NCBI RefSeq assembly: GCF_020497125.1
Contig: NC_059084.1
Coordinates: forward strand, 38,262,399 to 38,326,398
Length of the DNA: 64,000 nt
Direction of reading: 5' to 3'
Origin: Mauremys mutica
Taxonomy: Eukaryota; Chordata; Testudines; Geoemydidae
Made by a program: the position numbers and the translations under genes
The notes under the pieces: model-generated
What the model was told of the DNA's origin: nothing
What the model saw: only the letters and a program-made list of their open reading frames with translations
The model's database searches: none
In this document: positions 1 through 10,144 of the stretch, one piece after another
How positions within the stretch are numbered: the stretch's first letter is position 1
Layout of the letters: the number at the start of each line of letters is the position of its first letter

Positions 1-284
1 GAGGGTGGGGGTGGGGAAGGGGCGGCTATACTGTATAATGGGCACTAGGGGCAGCAGAGGGTGGGGGTGGGGAAGGGGCGGCTATACTGTATAATGGGCA
101 CTAGGGGGCAGCAGAGGGTGGGGTTGCGGAAGAGGCGGCTATACTGTATAATGGGCACTAGGGGGCAGCAGAGGGTTGGGGCGGGGAAGGGGCGGCTATA
201 CTTATCATGGGCACTAGGAGGCAGCAGAGGGTGGGGGTGGGGAAGGGGCGGCTATACTGTATAATGGGTAGCAGGGAGCAGCAG
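1..284 (+). repeat. 57-bp minisatellite, five copies, with CTCF-like core
   Basis: Five head-to-tail units of 56-57 bp begin at about 1, 57, 114, 171 and 227. The array is cut by the window edge, so the true copy number may be higher. Each unit has a G-rich half, then GGCTATACTGTATAATGGG, then a block reading GCACTAGGGGGCAG in copies 2 and 3. That block is one base off the core CTCF consensus (CCASYAGRKGGCRS), in the same orientation in each copy. Copy 1 lacks one G, copy 4 has GGAGG, and copy 5 is eroded. The reading frame across the array is a by-product of the repeat. Confidence 0.85.
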
Positions 285-424
285 TAATTCTGAAAAATGC
301 CCTCTTGAATGCAGTTTTATGAATATTGACAAAGCAACATTGTTGTTTTAATTATTTTTTCTTATTATGGCCGTGCCGTAATAGGACCATCTGGGAACCG
401 GTCCTCATTGTGCTCTGCCATGTC

Positions 425-631
425 CTGGGCCGGCTCCAGGCACCAGCTTATCAAGCAGGTGCTTGGGGCAGCCACTCTGGAGTGGGGCGGCACTTTCAGG
501 TATTTGGTGGCGGGTCCCTCACTTCCGCTCGGAGCGAAGGACCTACTGCTGAATTGCCGCAGATCGCGATCACGGCTTTTTTTTTTTTTTTTTGGCTGCT
601 TGGGGCGGCAAAACCCCTGGAGCCGGCCCTG
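425..631. mobile_element. hAT-type MITE (207 bp) with 8-bp target duplication
   Basis: The ends form inverted repeats: GGGCCGGCTCCAGG near the left and CCTGGAGCCGGCCC near the right. A perfect 8-bp direct repeat GCCATGTC flanks it at 417-424 and 632-639, as expected for a hAT-superfamily insertion. The interior contains an oligo-T run and no coding capacity. It must have been moved by a transposase encoded elsewhere. Confidence 0.85.
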
Positions 632-855
632 GCCATGTCTAAATCCAGAGTGAGAGACAATCTCAGAGAGCATCCAATCTAAATAGACACGAGAAACCCG
701 GGGTGTGGACAGAGCTATAACTAGGCATGGAAGGATTAGATTTTTATTGGTTAATGTTGGTAAACTTGGATTTCAAGGCAGACACAAAAGGGACAAAAAA
801 ATTTCCCTCCATCATCATAAAAATATGCAGCTAGGCAAAGTAAGAAACACGCTAC

Positions 856-952
856 ATGCATCCGACGAAGTGGGTATTCACCCAAGAAAGCTCGTGCTCC
901 AAAACGTCTGTTAGTCTATAAGGTGCCACAGGACTCTTTGCTGCTTGAGAAT
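856..952 (+). repeat. Short interspersed repeat, 3' part
   Basis: This matches other copies in the window (8334-8403 and both arms of 19772-19954). They share the blocks AAGTGGGTATTCACCCA, GTCTGTTAGTCTATAA and GTGCCACAGGA. It is a dispersed SINE-like family; I cannot name it firmly. Confidence 0.75.
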
Positions 953-959
953 TTATTAA

Positions 960-1375
960 AGTTTAATATAAGGATATAGTTTGACGTGATGTTGAAAATT
1001 TGTATTTTAACAGTTATAGAGCTTTAATTTTTTGAATCTCAAGAGCTCCTGTCATTAAAGAATAGTCTGACCCCCTTTCCATAATTCCCACAAACACAGT
1101 GAACATTTAAATGAATACAAAGAGTAAAATTGCTTAAAAATAAACATTGAGATTCCCAGTGGAAATGATAAAGAAAATTAAAATGAGTTCTGCCAACCCA
1201 AGATATAGCAAACACAGAGGAAGGAGAGTCTCAGTCTCTAAATATGACATAAGGGGCAAGCATTTTTTGTTTTAAGTGTGATTATTGTGTTGGTTTTGTG
1301 TTTAGTTAGTTGGAGGAGCAGGTATTTGTGTGTTGCGTCCGTCTTTGTAGTGCTTGTATCTATCTGTAGAGGCCT
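960..1375. other. AT-rich spacer, nothing recognised
   Basis: No coding frame, repeat end or RNA gene is recognisable between the SINE fragment and the CR1 5' region. Confidence 0.5.
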
Positions 1376-1399
1376 GTAGGGGCAGACTGCTGAGCGGGC

Positions 1400-1450
1400 A
1401 GCCAAGCCCTGATTAGGGGGCGGAGCTAGGCTGAGGAGGGGCCTATAAAA
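1400..1450 (+). promoter_or_regulatory. Candidate internal promoter of the CR1 5' UTR
   Basis: A TATAAAA box lies at 1444-1450 inside a GC-rich context with GGGGCGGAG (Sp1-like) about 40 bp upstream. It sits about 140 bp before the ORF1 start. LINEs carry internal promoters in their 5' UTR. That this box drives transcription is an inference from position and motif only. Confidence 0.5.
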
Positions 1451-1592
1451 GCGGCCGCCCAGCCAGGCAGCGGCACAGCTGCGAGCAGCGGCACAGGAGC
1501 CGACGAACAGGGCTGCTAACAGGGGAGTTTGAGTGGGAGTGTGGAAGGGGCAGGGGGCGCGGTGCTGCGTGTGCTGTGTTCCCCAGGTGAGA

Positions 1593-2756
1593 ATGCTGAT
1601 AGAGGCAGAGACAACAGCAGCCATGAGCCAAGCAGCAGTGGATACAATGAGGATGATTGCATGCGGCAGGTGCGGCATGTACATGGTCCTAGCAGGGGCG
1701 CCGGAACAGAGGTATGTATGCATGAAGTGCCGCCTAATAGAGTTGCTGGATGAAAAGATCCGAGGTCTAGAGATGCAGGTAGAAACCCTGGTAGAGTTTA
1801 GAAGGGGGTTCGAGCAGCTGATGGAGCAAAGGCAAGCTGTGGCTGAAGGGGAATGCTCAGGGGTACAGGGGGAAGCAGGGGCTAAGGCCTGTGAGGGGGG
1901 AATGCTGGATGGGGAACATGGGCAGTGGAAGCATGTGACCATGAGAAGCAGGCAGGGGAAAAGGAGGGCCAGTGAAGGAGAAATAGAGCTAAGGAACAGG
2001 TTTGAAGGTTTGGAGAATGAGGAAGGGGTACAGCAGGTGGTAGCTGACGGTGGGAGGGCAAGGAAGAAGAGAAGAGCGGCTAGTCCGATAGAAAGAGGGG
2101 AGGAGTTGATGGAGACAGCACCAACTTTGGGCCCCAGGAGGATGCAGGATGGCTTAAGGGGGACTACAAGGGATGATAGGAATGGAAGGAGCTTGCAACC
2201 AGGGGGAACGGGGGATAGGTTAGCAGACCGCACTGTCACCAGGCAAAGGCAGGTCTACGTGATTGGGGATTCCATACTGAGAAGGTTGGATAGGCCTGTG
2301 ACCAGGGCCGATCCGGAGAACAGAAGGGTGTGCTGTCTACCGGGCGCTAAAATACGGGATGTGGACCTGCGGTTGAAAAGGATCCTAAAAGGAGCAGGTA
2401 AGAACCTGTTGATCATCCTTCATGTAGGAACGAATGACACGGCTAGATTCTCGCTGGAGAGAATCAAGGGAGACTATGCCAGGCTGGGTAAAACGCTCAA
2501 GGAAATTGAGGCTCAGGTGATCTTCAGTGAGATTCTACCTGTCCCTAGGGAAAGGCGACAAAGGGGTGACAGGATTGTGATGATAAATAGTTGGCTCAGG
2601 GAGTGGTGCTATAAGGAGGGCTTTGGGATGTATGGGCACTGGGAGGCTTTCGGGGACAGAGAACTGTTCTCACGGGATGGGCTCCACCTGAGTAGGGAAG
2701 GAAATAGACTTCTAGGAGGGAGGCTGGCTCATCTGATCAAAAGAGCTTTAAACTAG
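1593..2756 (+). CDS. CR1 ORF1 protein (zinc-finger, coiled coil, SGNH/GDSL esterase-like domain)
   Basis: An uninterrupted frame of 387 residues from the first in-frame ATG at 1593. The frame is open further upstream but without an ATG. Near the N-terminus a paired-cysteine zinc-binding block is visible (CGRCGMYM, then YVCMKCRL). A predicted coiled coil with regular Leu/Glu spacing follows, then a polar linker rich in Lys/Arg/Glu. The C-terminal third starts VYVIGDSILRRLD (block I GDS motif) and contains HVGTNDTARF (block III) and RDGLHLSREG (catalytic Asp/His block V). This is the SGNH-hydrolase fold known in CR1 ORF1 proteins, which act in RNP assembly with ORF2. The frame is undamaged although ORF2 is broken. 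It belongs to the retrotransposon, not to a host gene. Confidence 0.85.
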   Translation: MLIEAETTAAMSQAAVDTMRMIACGRCGMYMVLAGAPEQRYVCMKCRLIELLDEKIRGLEMQVETLVEFRRGFEQLMEQRQAVAEGECSGVQGEAGAKACEGGMLDGEHGQWKHVTMRSRQGKRRASEGEIELRNRFEGLENEEGVQQVVADGGRARKKRRAASPIERGEELMETAPTLGPRRMQDGLRGTTRDDRNGRSLQPGGTGDRLADRTVTRQRQVYVIGDSILRRLDRPVTRADPENRRVCCLPGAKIRDVDLRLKRILKGAGKNLLIILHVGTNDTARFSLERIKGDYARLGKTLKEIEAQVIFSEILPVPRERRQRGDRIVMINSWLREWCYKEGFGMYGHWEAFGDRELFSRDGLHLSREGNRLLGGRLAHLIKRALN

Positions 2757-2889
2757 GAACTCGGGGGAGGCGGTTGGGAGATGTCCAGGCACACTCCACG
2801 CCAAATTTAAACATTGAGAGGGAGGACAACAGGATAAGGACGGATATAGCCAGAGGGAGGGGTTTGGACATAAGGAAGAGGGGGCGGGG

Positions 2890-4585
2890 ATGGATACTAG
2901 ATCAATAGGTCATACTGGTGGTACTGGGTCCCTACCAAATTGGGTAACAAAGGTGAGAGAAGCCAAACAGCAAAAATTAGGATGTTTGTTCACCAATGCG
3001 AGAAGCCTAGGTAACAAAATGGGGGAATTGGAGCTGCTGGTCCGAGAATTGAAACCGGATATCGTAGGAATAACCGAAACATGGTGGAACGGTAGTCATG
3101 ACTGGAGTACAGGTATGGAAGGGTATGTGCTGTTTAGGAAAGACCGAAACAAAGGTAAAGGTGGGGGAGTAGCATTGTATGTCAATAATGAGGTAAACTG
3201 TAATGAAATAACTAGTAATGGATGGATAATACGGAGTCTGTTTGGGCAATGGTCACATTAGGGAAGAAAACTACTAGAGCCTCCCCTGGGATAGTGATTG
3301 GGGTGTGCTATAGACCGCCGGGATCTAGTCTGGATATGGATAGAGAACTCTTTAATGTTTTCAGGGAGGTAAATACTAATAGGAACTGTATGATCATGGG
3401 AGACTTTAACTTCCCGGATATAGATTGGGGAACAAATGCTAGTAATAATAATAGGGCTCAGCTTTTCCTAGACGTGATAGCTGATGAATTCCTTCATCAA
3501 GTAGTTACTGAACTGACGAGGGGGGATGCCATTTTAGATTTGGTTTTGGTGAGTAGTGAGGACCTTGTTGAGGAAATGGTTGTAGGGGACAACCTTGGCT
3601 CGAGTGATCATGAGCTAATTCGGTTCAAAATAAATGGAGGGATAAACAAAATTGCATCTGAGACTAAGGTTTACGATTTCAAAAGGGCTAACTTTACTAA
3701 ATTAAGGTGACTAGTTAAGGAAGTGGATTGGACAAACATATTTAGGGATCTAAAGGCGGAAGACGCCTGGGATTATTTCAGGTTGAAGTTGCAGGAGCTG
3801 TCAGAGGCCTGTATCCCGAGAAAGGGAAAACGGTTCGTAGGTAGCAGTTTTAGACCGAGCTGGATGAGCAAGCGTCTCAGAGGGGTGATTAAGAAAAAAC
3901 AGAAAGCGTACAAGGAGTGGAAGAGGGGAGGGATCAGCAAAGAAACCTACCTTACTGAGGTCAGAGGGTGTAGGGATGCAGTGAGAAAGGCCAAAAGCTG
4001 GGTAGAGATGGAGCTTGCGAAGGGAATTAAAACCAATAGTAAAAGGTTTTTTAGCCATATAAATAGGAAGAAAACCAAGAAAGAAGAAGTGGGACCGCTT
4101 AAAACTGTAAACGGAGTGGAGATTAAGGATAAGCCAGGCATGGCACAATATCTAAACGAATATTTTGCCTCGGTCTTTAATGAGGCTATTGAAGGGCTTA
4201 GGAATAGTGGCAGAGTGACTGATGGGAGTGAAGGTGCGGGGTTGCAAATTACAGTATCCGAGGTAGAAGCCAAACTTGAACAGCTTAACGGTAGTAAATC
4301 AGGTGGCCCGGATAATCTTCATTCTAGAATATTAAAGGAATTGGCGAGTGAAATTGCAAGCCCGTTAGCGATAATTTTTAATGAATCTCTAAACTCGGGG
4401 GTTGTACCATTTGACTGGAGATTAGTTAATATAGTCCCTATTTTCAAGAAGGGGAAAAAAGGTGATCCGGGTAACTACAGGCCTGTTAGTTTAACATCTG
4501 TAGTATGCAAAGTCATGGAAAAAATATTAAAGGAGAGAGTAGTTACGGACCTTGAGGTCAATGGCAATTGGGACAAATTACAACA
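2890..4585 (+). pseudogene. CR1 ORF2, left part: AP endonuclease and start of reverse transcriptase
   Basis: It begins at an ATG 133 bp after ORF1. Endonuclease motifs: LFTNARSLGNK, DIVGITETWW (catalytic Glu), VCYRPPG, MGDFNFPDIDW (catalytic Asp and Asn) and SSDHELIRF (SDH motif). Breaks: a frame change near 3222-3261, where ATGG is repeated in tandem, which suggests a 4-bp insertion; and an in-frame TGA at 3708-3710, which may be a decayed CGA. The RT N-terminal region follows to LTSVVCKVMEKILKE. At about 4585 the frame runs into the RTE-like insertion, and the missing RT centre resumes at 6331. Confidence 0.88.
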
Positions 4586-6300
4586 AGAACTGTGTATAGA
4601 ATCACGAGGACTTTGACAGGAGGGTTCAGCAATAGGTCAACAGCGGTTAGAGGAAAGGATGGGAGAATATTGATAGAAGAGAAAGAACAAATTAATCGAT
4701 GGGCAGAGCATTTTAGAGAGACTCTAAATAGACCAAATCCTGAAGAGGTAGTTGAAATAGAGGAAACGAGTTTTCAGATGGAAGTAGAACAAGGGCCTAT
4801 CACAGAGCGAGAGATAGAAGAGGCCATTAGACAGACAAAAGAAAATAGGGCACCAGGCGAAGATAGAATAACCGCAGAAATGCTAAAAGCCGACCTGAAT
4901 ATGAGTGCCGGGATTCTAGAGGAGCTATTCAACAAGGCATGGGAAGAAGAGAAAGTACCAGAAGCATGGAAGAAAGGTATCATTGTGAAATTACCAAAGA
5001 AGGGTGATTTGTCTTTGTGTGATAATTGGAGAGGTATAAACCTGTTATCAGTGCTCGGGAAGGTTTTCTGCAGAGTCCTGTTACAGAGAATAAGACAAGC
5101 AGTAGAAGAGGTCCTGAGGGAAGAACAAACAGGATTTAGGAGTGGGAGAGGATGCGTTGATCAGATATTTGTATTACATATGATAATGGAACAATCCCTT
5201 GAATGGAACTCGCCACTGTTCATTAACTACCTTGATTTCGAGAAGGCATTTGATAGCGTCCACCATCCATCTCTCTGGAATATCCTAAAAACATATGGAT
5301 TCCCTCCGAAAGTTATTAACATCCTCAAAGATATGTATGCTGATAATAAGTGTTGTGTTCGCCATGAAGGACAGTGGAGCGAGTGGTTCCATGTGAGAAC
5401 GGGAGTTAGACAAGGATGTGTTATTTCGCCCATCCTATTTCTTGTGATTATAGACTGGGTGATGCGGAAAGCCACCGAAGATAGGCCAAGAGGGATCGCA
5501 TGCGGACCCTCTGGTCGTATTGAAGATTGTGACTTTGCAGATGACATCGCCCTGATTTCAAGCTCTCAGATGGACCTCCAAGAGAAGACTGATAGAGTAG
5601 GTAGAGCAGCAAGGTGCGTGGGACTTAATATCCACGCTGGTAAGAGCAAAAAAATTAAAGTAAAAACAGCCAGCTCGACGACGACAGTAGTATGTGACAT
5701 AGAATTGGAGGAGGTGAACGATTTTAAATATCTTGGTAGTTACATATCGGCTGATGGTAATATTCAGAAGGAGATATCTACCAGAATCTGTCTTGCAGCA
5801 ACTGCATTCTATAGACTTCAGAACATTTGGAGGTCGGCCATCTTGCAAATGAAAACCAAGGTAGAGATCTACAGGTCGAACGTCTGCTCTGTGTTGCTTT
5901 ATGCGGCGGAAACATGGAGGACCAACAAGAAGATAGAAAGTCGGCTTCGGGGTTTTGAAGGAAGGTGTCTTAGGCGAATTCTTAACATACACTGGCCGCA
6001 GCGTATCACCAATGTTGAAGTGAGCTGATTAATGGGCATTAACAACATAGTGGATGAAGCCAAACAACGAAGATGGAGATGGTTGGGGCATGTGTTGAGA
6101 ATGGGTGCTGATAGACACCCTCATATTGCCCTATGATGGACACCACAAGGAAGAAGGAGGAGAGGTAGACCATTGGGGACATGGTGAAGGACCATTGAAG
6201 AGGAAATGAAAGGCATGGGAATGAAGTGGGATGAAATTTGCTGCCTCGTTCAAGAACGAAATGAATGGAGGAGAATGGTTGACGCCTTATGCTCCACTGG
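4586..6300 (+). pseudogene. RTE-like reverse transcriptase, C-terminal part of ORF2
   Basis: One open frame of about 480 codons runs to a TGA at 6026. Recognisable RT blocks: PEAWKKGIIVKLPKKGD (finger), NWRGINLLSVLGKVF, EEQTGFRSGRGCVDQI, INYLDFEKAFDSVHH (first catalytic Asp), GVRQGCVISPILF and FADDIALISSS (catalytic FADD box). The thumb region ends LLYAAETWR. After the TGA the same protein continues recognisably (RRWRWLGHVLRM, then a GRPLGTW block) with further stops. No endonuclease is present, so the copy is 5'-truncated and not autonomous. The long open RT suggests fairly recent insertion. Confidence 0.85.
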
Positions 6301-6330
6301 GAGTGAATAAGAGGAAGAAGAAGAAGAAGA
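4586..6330 (+). mobile_element. RTE-like LINE, 5'-truncated, inserted into CR1 ORF2
   Basis: The sequence differs sharply from CR1 and interrupts the CR1 RT domain between 4585 and 6331. The short string CAACA is present at 4581-4585 and again at 6331-6335, consistent with a short target duplication. The right end is a (GAA)n-type tract at about 6309-6329. RTE-clade LINEs characteristically end in short tandem repeats rather than poly(A). Orientation is the same as the host CR1. Clade assignment rests on the RT motifs and the tail and needs a phylogeny. Confidence 0.8.
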
Positions 6331-7500
6331 CAACATGGTTTTACGAAAGGTAGATCGTGCCAAACCAACCTGATCTCCTTCTTTGAGAAAGTAACAGATT
6401 TTTTAGACAAGGGAAATGCGGTGGATCTAATATATCTTGATTTCAGTAAGGCGTTTGATACGGTACCGCATGAAGAATTACTGGTTAAATTGGAAAAGAT
6501 GGGGATCGAAATGAAAATCCAGAGGTGGATAAGGAACTGGTTAAAGGGGAGACTGCAGCAGGTCATATTGAAAGGTGATCTGTTGGGTTGGAGGGAGGTT
6601 ACCAGTGGAGTTCCTCAAGGTTCGGTTTTGGGTCCGATCTTATTCAATCTATTTATCACTGACCTCGGAACCAAAAGTAGGAGTGGGCTGATAAAGTTTG
6701 CGGATGACACGAAGTTGGGAGGTATTGCCAATTCGGAGAAGGATCGGGATATCCTCCAGGGAGATTTGGATGACCTTGTAAACTGGAGTATTAGTAATAG
6801 GATGAAATTCAATAGTGAGAAGTGTAAGGTTATGCATTTAGGGATGACTAACAGGAATTTTAGTTATAAGCTGGGGATGCACCAGTTGGAAGTAACGGAA
6901 GAGGAGAAGGACCTCGGAGTCCTGGTTGATCGCAGGATGACTATGAGTCGGCAATGTGATGTGGCCATTAAAAAAGCTAATGCGGTCTTGGGATGCATTA
7001 AGCGAGGTATTTCTAGCAGAGATAAGGAGGTGCTAGTCCCGTTATACAAGGCGTTGGTGAGACCTCATTTGGAGTACTGTGTGCAGTTTTGGTCTCCCAT
7101 GTTTAAGAAGGACAAATTCAAACTGGAACGGGTACAAAGAAGGGCCACTAGAATGATCTGAGGAATGGAAAGCCTGTCGTATGAAAGAAGACTTGAGGAG
7201 CTCGGTTTGTTTTCCTTAACCAAAAGAAGGTTGAGAGGAGATATGATTGCTCTCTTTAAATATATCAGAGGGATAAATACCAGGGAGGGAGAGGAATTAT
7301 TTCAGCTCAGTACTAATGTGGACACGAGAACAAATGGATATAAATTGGCAGTCGGGAAGTTTAGGCTTGAAATTAGACGAAGGTTTCTAACCATCAGGGG
7401 AGTGAAATTCTGGAACAGCCTACCGAGGGAAACAGTGGGGGCGAAGGACCTCTCTGGCTTTAAGATTAAGCTTGATAAGTTTATGGAGGGAATGGTTTGA
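6331..7500 (+). pseudogene. CR1 ORF2, right part: reverse transcriptase catalytic core and C-terminus
   Basis: Continues the CR1 RT after the insertion: [24 protein letters not shown] (catalytic Asp), [25 protein letters not shown] (FADD box), then EEEKDLGVLVD and the LINE C-terminal region VRPHLEYCVQFWSP. One in-frame TGA at 7159-7161 separates the core from the last 111 codons, which end FKIKLDKFMEGMV. The TGA sits where an Arg codon CGA would fit, so CpG decay is the likely cause. Confidence 0.88.
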
Positions 7501-7928
7501 TAGGATAACGTGATTTAGTCAATAGGTCAATAACGTGCCACCACTGGTAATTAGTACCGAGAGTCAATGTTGGAATATTGAAAGTCTTTTTCCTGAGTGT
7601 CTGGCTGGAGAGTCTTGCCCGCATACTCGGGGTTCAGCTGATCGCCATATTTGGGGTCGAGAAGGAATTTTCCTCCAGGGTAGATTGGCAGTGGCCCTGG
7701 AGGTTTTTCGCCTTCCTCTGCAGCATGGGGCAGGGGTCGCTTGCTGGAGGATTATCTGCTACTTGAAGTCTTTAAATCAGGATTTGGGGACTTCAACAGC
7801 TGAGTCAAGGGAGAGAATTATTTCAGGAGTGGGTGGGTCAGCTTTTGTGGCCTGCATCTTGCGGGACGTCAGACTAGATGATCATAATGGTCCCTTCTGA
7901 TCTTAAGTTATATGATTCTATGATTCTC
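7501..7928 (+). other. CR1 3' UTR and octamer tail
   Basis: Non-coding CR1 3' region containing the common block GTCAGACTAGATGATCATAA. It ends in tandem ATTCTATG-type octamers, the sequence recognised by the CR1 reverse transcriptase in related elements. Confidence 0.85.
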
Positions 7929-8333
7929 CTCAAAGAAAAGACAAAGGTGTGTGTGTGGGGGGGCAACACTGCAAGAGATGAGGGACAGAGAGAAGTGAAA
8001 CAGATGGAAGCCATGAAGGAGGGAGAAAGTACTTAGGGCATTATTCTTGCATTTGGCTTTAGAATTGGGTGAAAATTTTTGTTTAAATATTTATTTGCTG
8101 AAAAATGCAGTTTTGGTTGACCTGAAACTCTTGGACATCAATTAGCCTATGACTTTCAGCCCAAAACATTGGAGGGGAGGCAGAGTGAATTCACTAAGGG
8201 GCTGTTCAGGAAACGGCTGGAGGAGGTGAGCGAAGCAGATCTCCCCCTTTCAAATTTTAGCCCAGCAGTTAGGACACTCACTGAAGATGTTGGAGACCCA
8301 GGCTCAAATCTCAGTACCACTAAATATTTATTA
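7929..8333. repeat. Spacer with a weak tRNA-derived SINE trace
   Basis: Mostly unrecognised. At about 8255-8330 a phrase like CAGTTAGGACACTCAC followed by GCTCAAATCTC resembles the A and B boxes of a tRNA-derived SINE. It is decayed. Confidence 0.4.
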
Positions 8334-8403
8334 TCAGAGGGGTAGCCGTGTTAGTCTGGATCTGTAAAACAGCAAAGAGTCCTGTGGCACCTTATAGATT
8401 AAC
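8334..8403 (-). repeat. SINE-like repeat fragment (antisense)
   Basis: Antisense copy of the family at 856-952, running from the GGTAGCCGTGTTAGTCTG end to CCTTATAGATTAAC. There it stops against the hAT MITE that starts at 8404. Confidence 0.75.
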
Positions 8404-9142
8404 CAGGGGTGAAAGTAACTTACAGGACTTACCGGTACTACTGGAGTCCTGAGGGTTGTGTGGCCTCATCCGGAAGAGGCGTGGCCTCAACCGGAAGAGG
8501 CGGAGCCTCTCAAGATTTAAAGGCCCTGGGGCACTGGCTGTGGCAGGGAGCCCCAGAGCCTTTAAATCAATCCGGGGCTCCCAGCTGCAGAGGCGGCTGG
8601 GAGTCCCCTGGGGCTCAGGGGCAAATTAAAGAGCTCGGGGCTCCTGCCACCACGGAGCTCCGGGCCATTTAAATCCCCACCGCAGCTCCGGCTGCTGGAC
8701 CCGTGGGCAGGATTCAAAGGGCTTTGGGCTTCCCGCAGCCAGAGGAGCTCTGAGCCCTTTAAATCCGGCCCCAGCCCGGCCGCCGGAGCCATGAGCAGGA
8801 TTTAAAGGGCTCTGGGTTGACCGAAGCCAAGACAGCCCAGATCCCAGCCACGGCAGCCCAGAGCCCTTTAAATCCTGCCCCAGCCCGGCCGTCGGAGCCG
8901 CGGGCGGGGGGTTTAAAGGGCTCTGGGCCGACCGCAGCCACGGCAGCCCAGAGCCCTTTAAATCTGGCCCCAGCCCAGCCGCCGGAGCCGCGGGTGGGAT
9001 TTAAGGGGCTCTGGGCTGCCCGCTGTGGCGGGGAGCCCAGAGCCCTTTAAATCCCCGCCGCGGAAGCCGGTGCGGTCCGGCATGGAGTACAGGCTCTTGC
9101 CGGTATGCCATACCAGACTGTATCGGCTTACTTTCACCTCTG
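8404..9142. mobile_element. GC-rich hAT-type MITE with internal palindromic tandem repeats
   Basis: The ends are inverted repeats: CAGGGGTGAAAGTAA at 8404 and TTACTTTCACCTCTG at the right. The flanks resemble an imperfect 8-bp duplication (AGATTAAC versus GGGTTAAC). The interior is built from roughly 90-bp units (starts near 8860, 8950 and 9041, with degenerate ones before). Each unit is itself a near-palindrome pairing GAGCCCTTTAAATC with GATTTAAAGGGCTC. There is no real coding capacity. Confidence 0.75.
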
Positions 9143-9359
9143 GGTTAACTCATAAATTGTTCGCCCTCTATAACACTGACAGAGAGAGATGCACAGCTGT
9201 TTGCCCCCCCAGGTATTAATACTCTGAGTTAACTAATAAGTAAAAAGTGATTTTATGAAATACAGAAAGTAGGATTTAAGTGGTTCCAAATAGTAACAGA
9301 CAGAACAAAGTAAGTCACCAAGCAAAATAAAATAAAACAGGCAAATCTATGTCTAATCA
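9143..9359. other. Unrecognised spacer
   Basis: No feature is recognised. It may be an extension of the dispersed repeat that follows. Confidence 0.3.
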
Positions 9360-9771
9360 AACTGAATACAGATAATTTCACCCTCAGAGATGCTTCAGCA
9401 AGTTTTTTCTCAGACTGGACACCTTCCAGGCCTGGGCACAATCCTTTCCCCTGGTACAGCTCTTGTTCCAGCTCAGGTGGTAGCTAGGGGGTTCTTCATC
9501 TTTAGCCAGCTGAAGACAAAAAAATGGAGGGATCTTCCAGGGGTTTAAATAGACTTTCTCTTGTGGGTGGAGACTCCGTCCTCACTTCTATGGAAAGTCC
9601 AGCTCCAAGATGGAGTTTTGGAGTCACCTGAGCAAGTCATATGTCCATGCATGACTCACAGTTTTTATTGGTAGCATCCATTGTTTACATGCTACCTTGA
9701 AAGTCCTCAAGTAGACTTCTTATGTGTATGGGAGCATTCCAAGATCCATTGTCCTTTAAGTGTTTCTTGAG
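9360..9771. repeat. Dispersed repeat, copy 1 (second copy at 18605-19290)
   Basis: Shares many blocks with 18615-19015: TTTCACCCTCAGAGATG, CAGGGGTTTAAA, GACTTTCTCTTGTGG, AAGATGGAGTTTTGGAGTCA and CCAAGATCCATTGTCC. The family is not identified. It may be an LTR or a long non-autonomous element. It breaks off at about 9771 where Harbinger-type sequence begins. Confidence 0.7.
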
Positions 9772-10144
9772 TCCCAGCTGCTTTACAGCACTGTAACTCA
9801 CTCCCCGTCCACAGTGGCAAGGCACATACAGCGCTGTATCTCCACGGTTGCAGCGCTGCTTGTACTCTACTTCCACAAGAGGAATAAAGAGGATAGCACT
9901 GCTGCTGCAGCGCTGCACCGCCAGTGTGGCCACCCAAAGCACTGTGATTGGCCTCCAGAAGTATTTGGAGGTATCCCAGAATGCCTGTTCTAGACACTCT
10001 GCTCATCAGTTCGAACTCTACTGCCCTGGCCTCAGGTGACCAACCACCAGACCTGCCCTTTAAATTCCCTGTGAATTTTAAAAATCTCCTTCCTGTTTGC
10101 TCAGCCAGGTGTGGAGTGCAATCAGTGAATCTTTCCAGGTGACC

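Larger units (their letters stand above)
1376..7928 (+). mobile_element. CR1 LINE, nearly full length, interrupted by an RTE-like LINE
   Basis: The element has a GC-rich 5' region with a TATA-like box, ORF1, a 133-bp gap, ORF2 (endonuclease plus reverse transcriptase) and a 3' UTR. It ends in the CR1 hallmark octamer repeat ATTCTATGATTCT at about 7915-7928. Subtracting the 1745-bp insertion at 4586-6330 leaves about 4.8 kb, close to full length for vertebrate CR1. Most CR1 copies are heavily 5'-truncated, so a copy with both ORFs is uncommon. The exact 5' boundary is uncertain and I did not find a target duplication. Confidence 0.9.

Noticed and set aside
61..264. Frame across the minisatellite
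   Set aside because: It is open only because the 57-bp unit is a multiple of three. The product is a repeat artefact.
1..284. CRISPR-like array
   Set aside because: The repeats are contiguous without unique spacers and the DNA is vertebrate nuclear.
1238..2239. 333-codon frame on the minus strand
   Set aside because: It is antisense to CR1 ORF1, has no ATG-supported domain and no family resemblance. ORF1 on the plus strand explains the low stop density.
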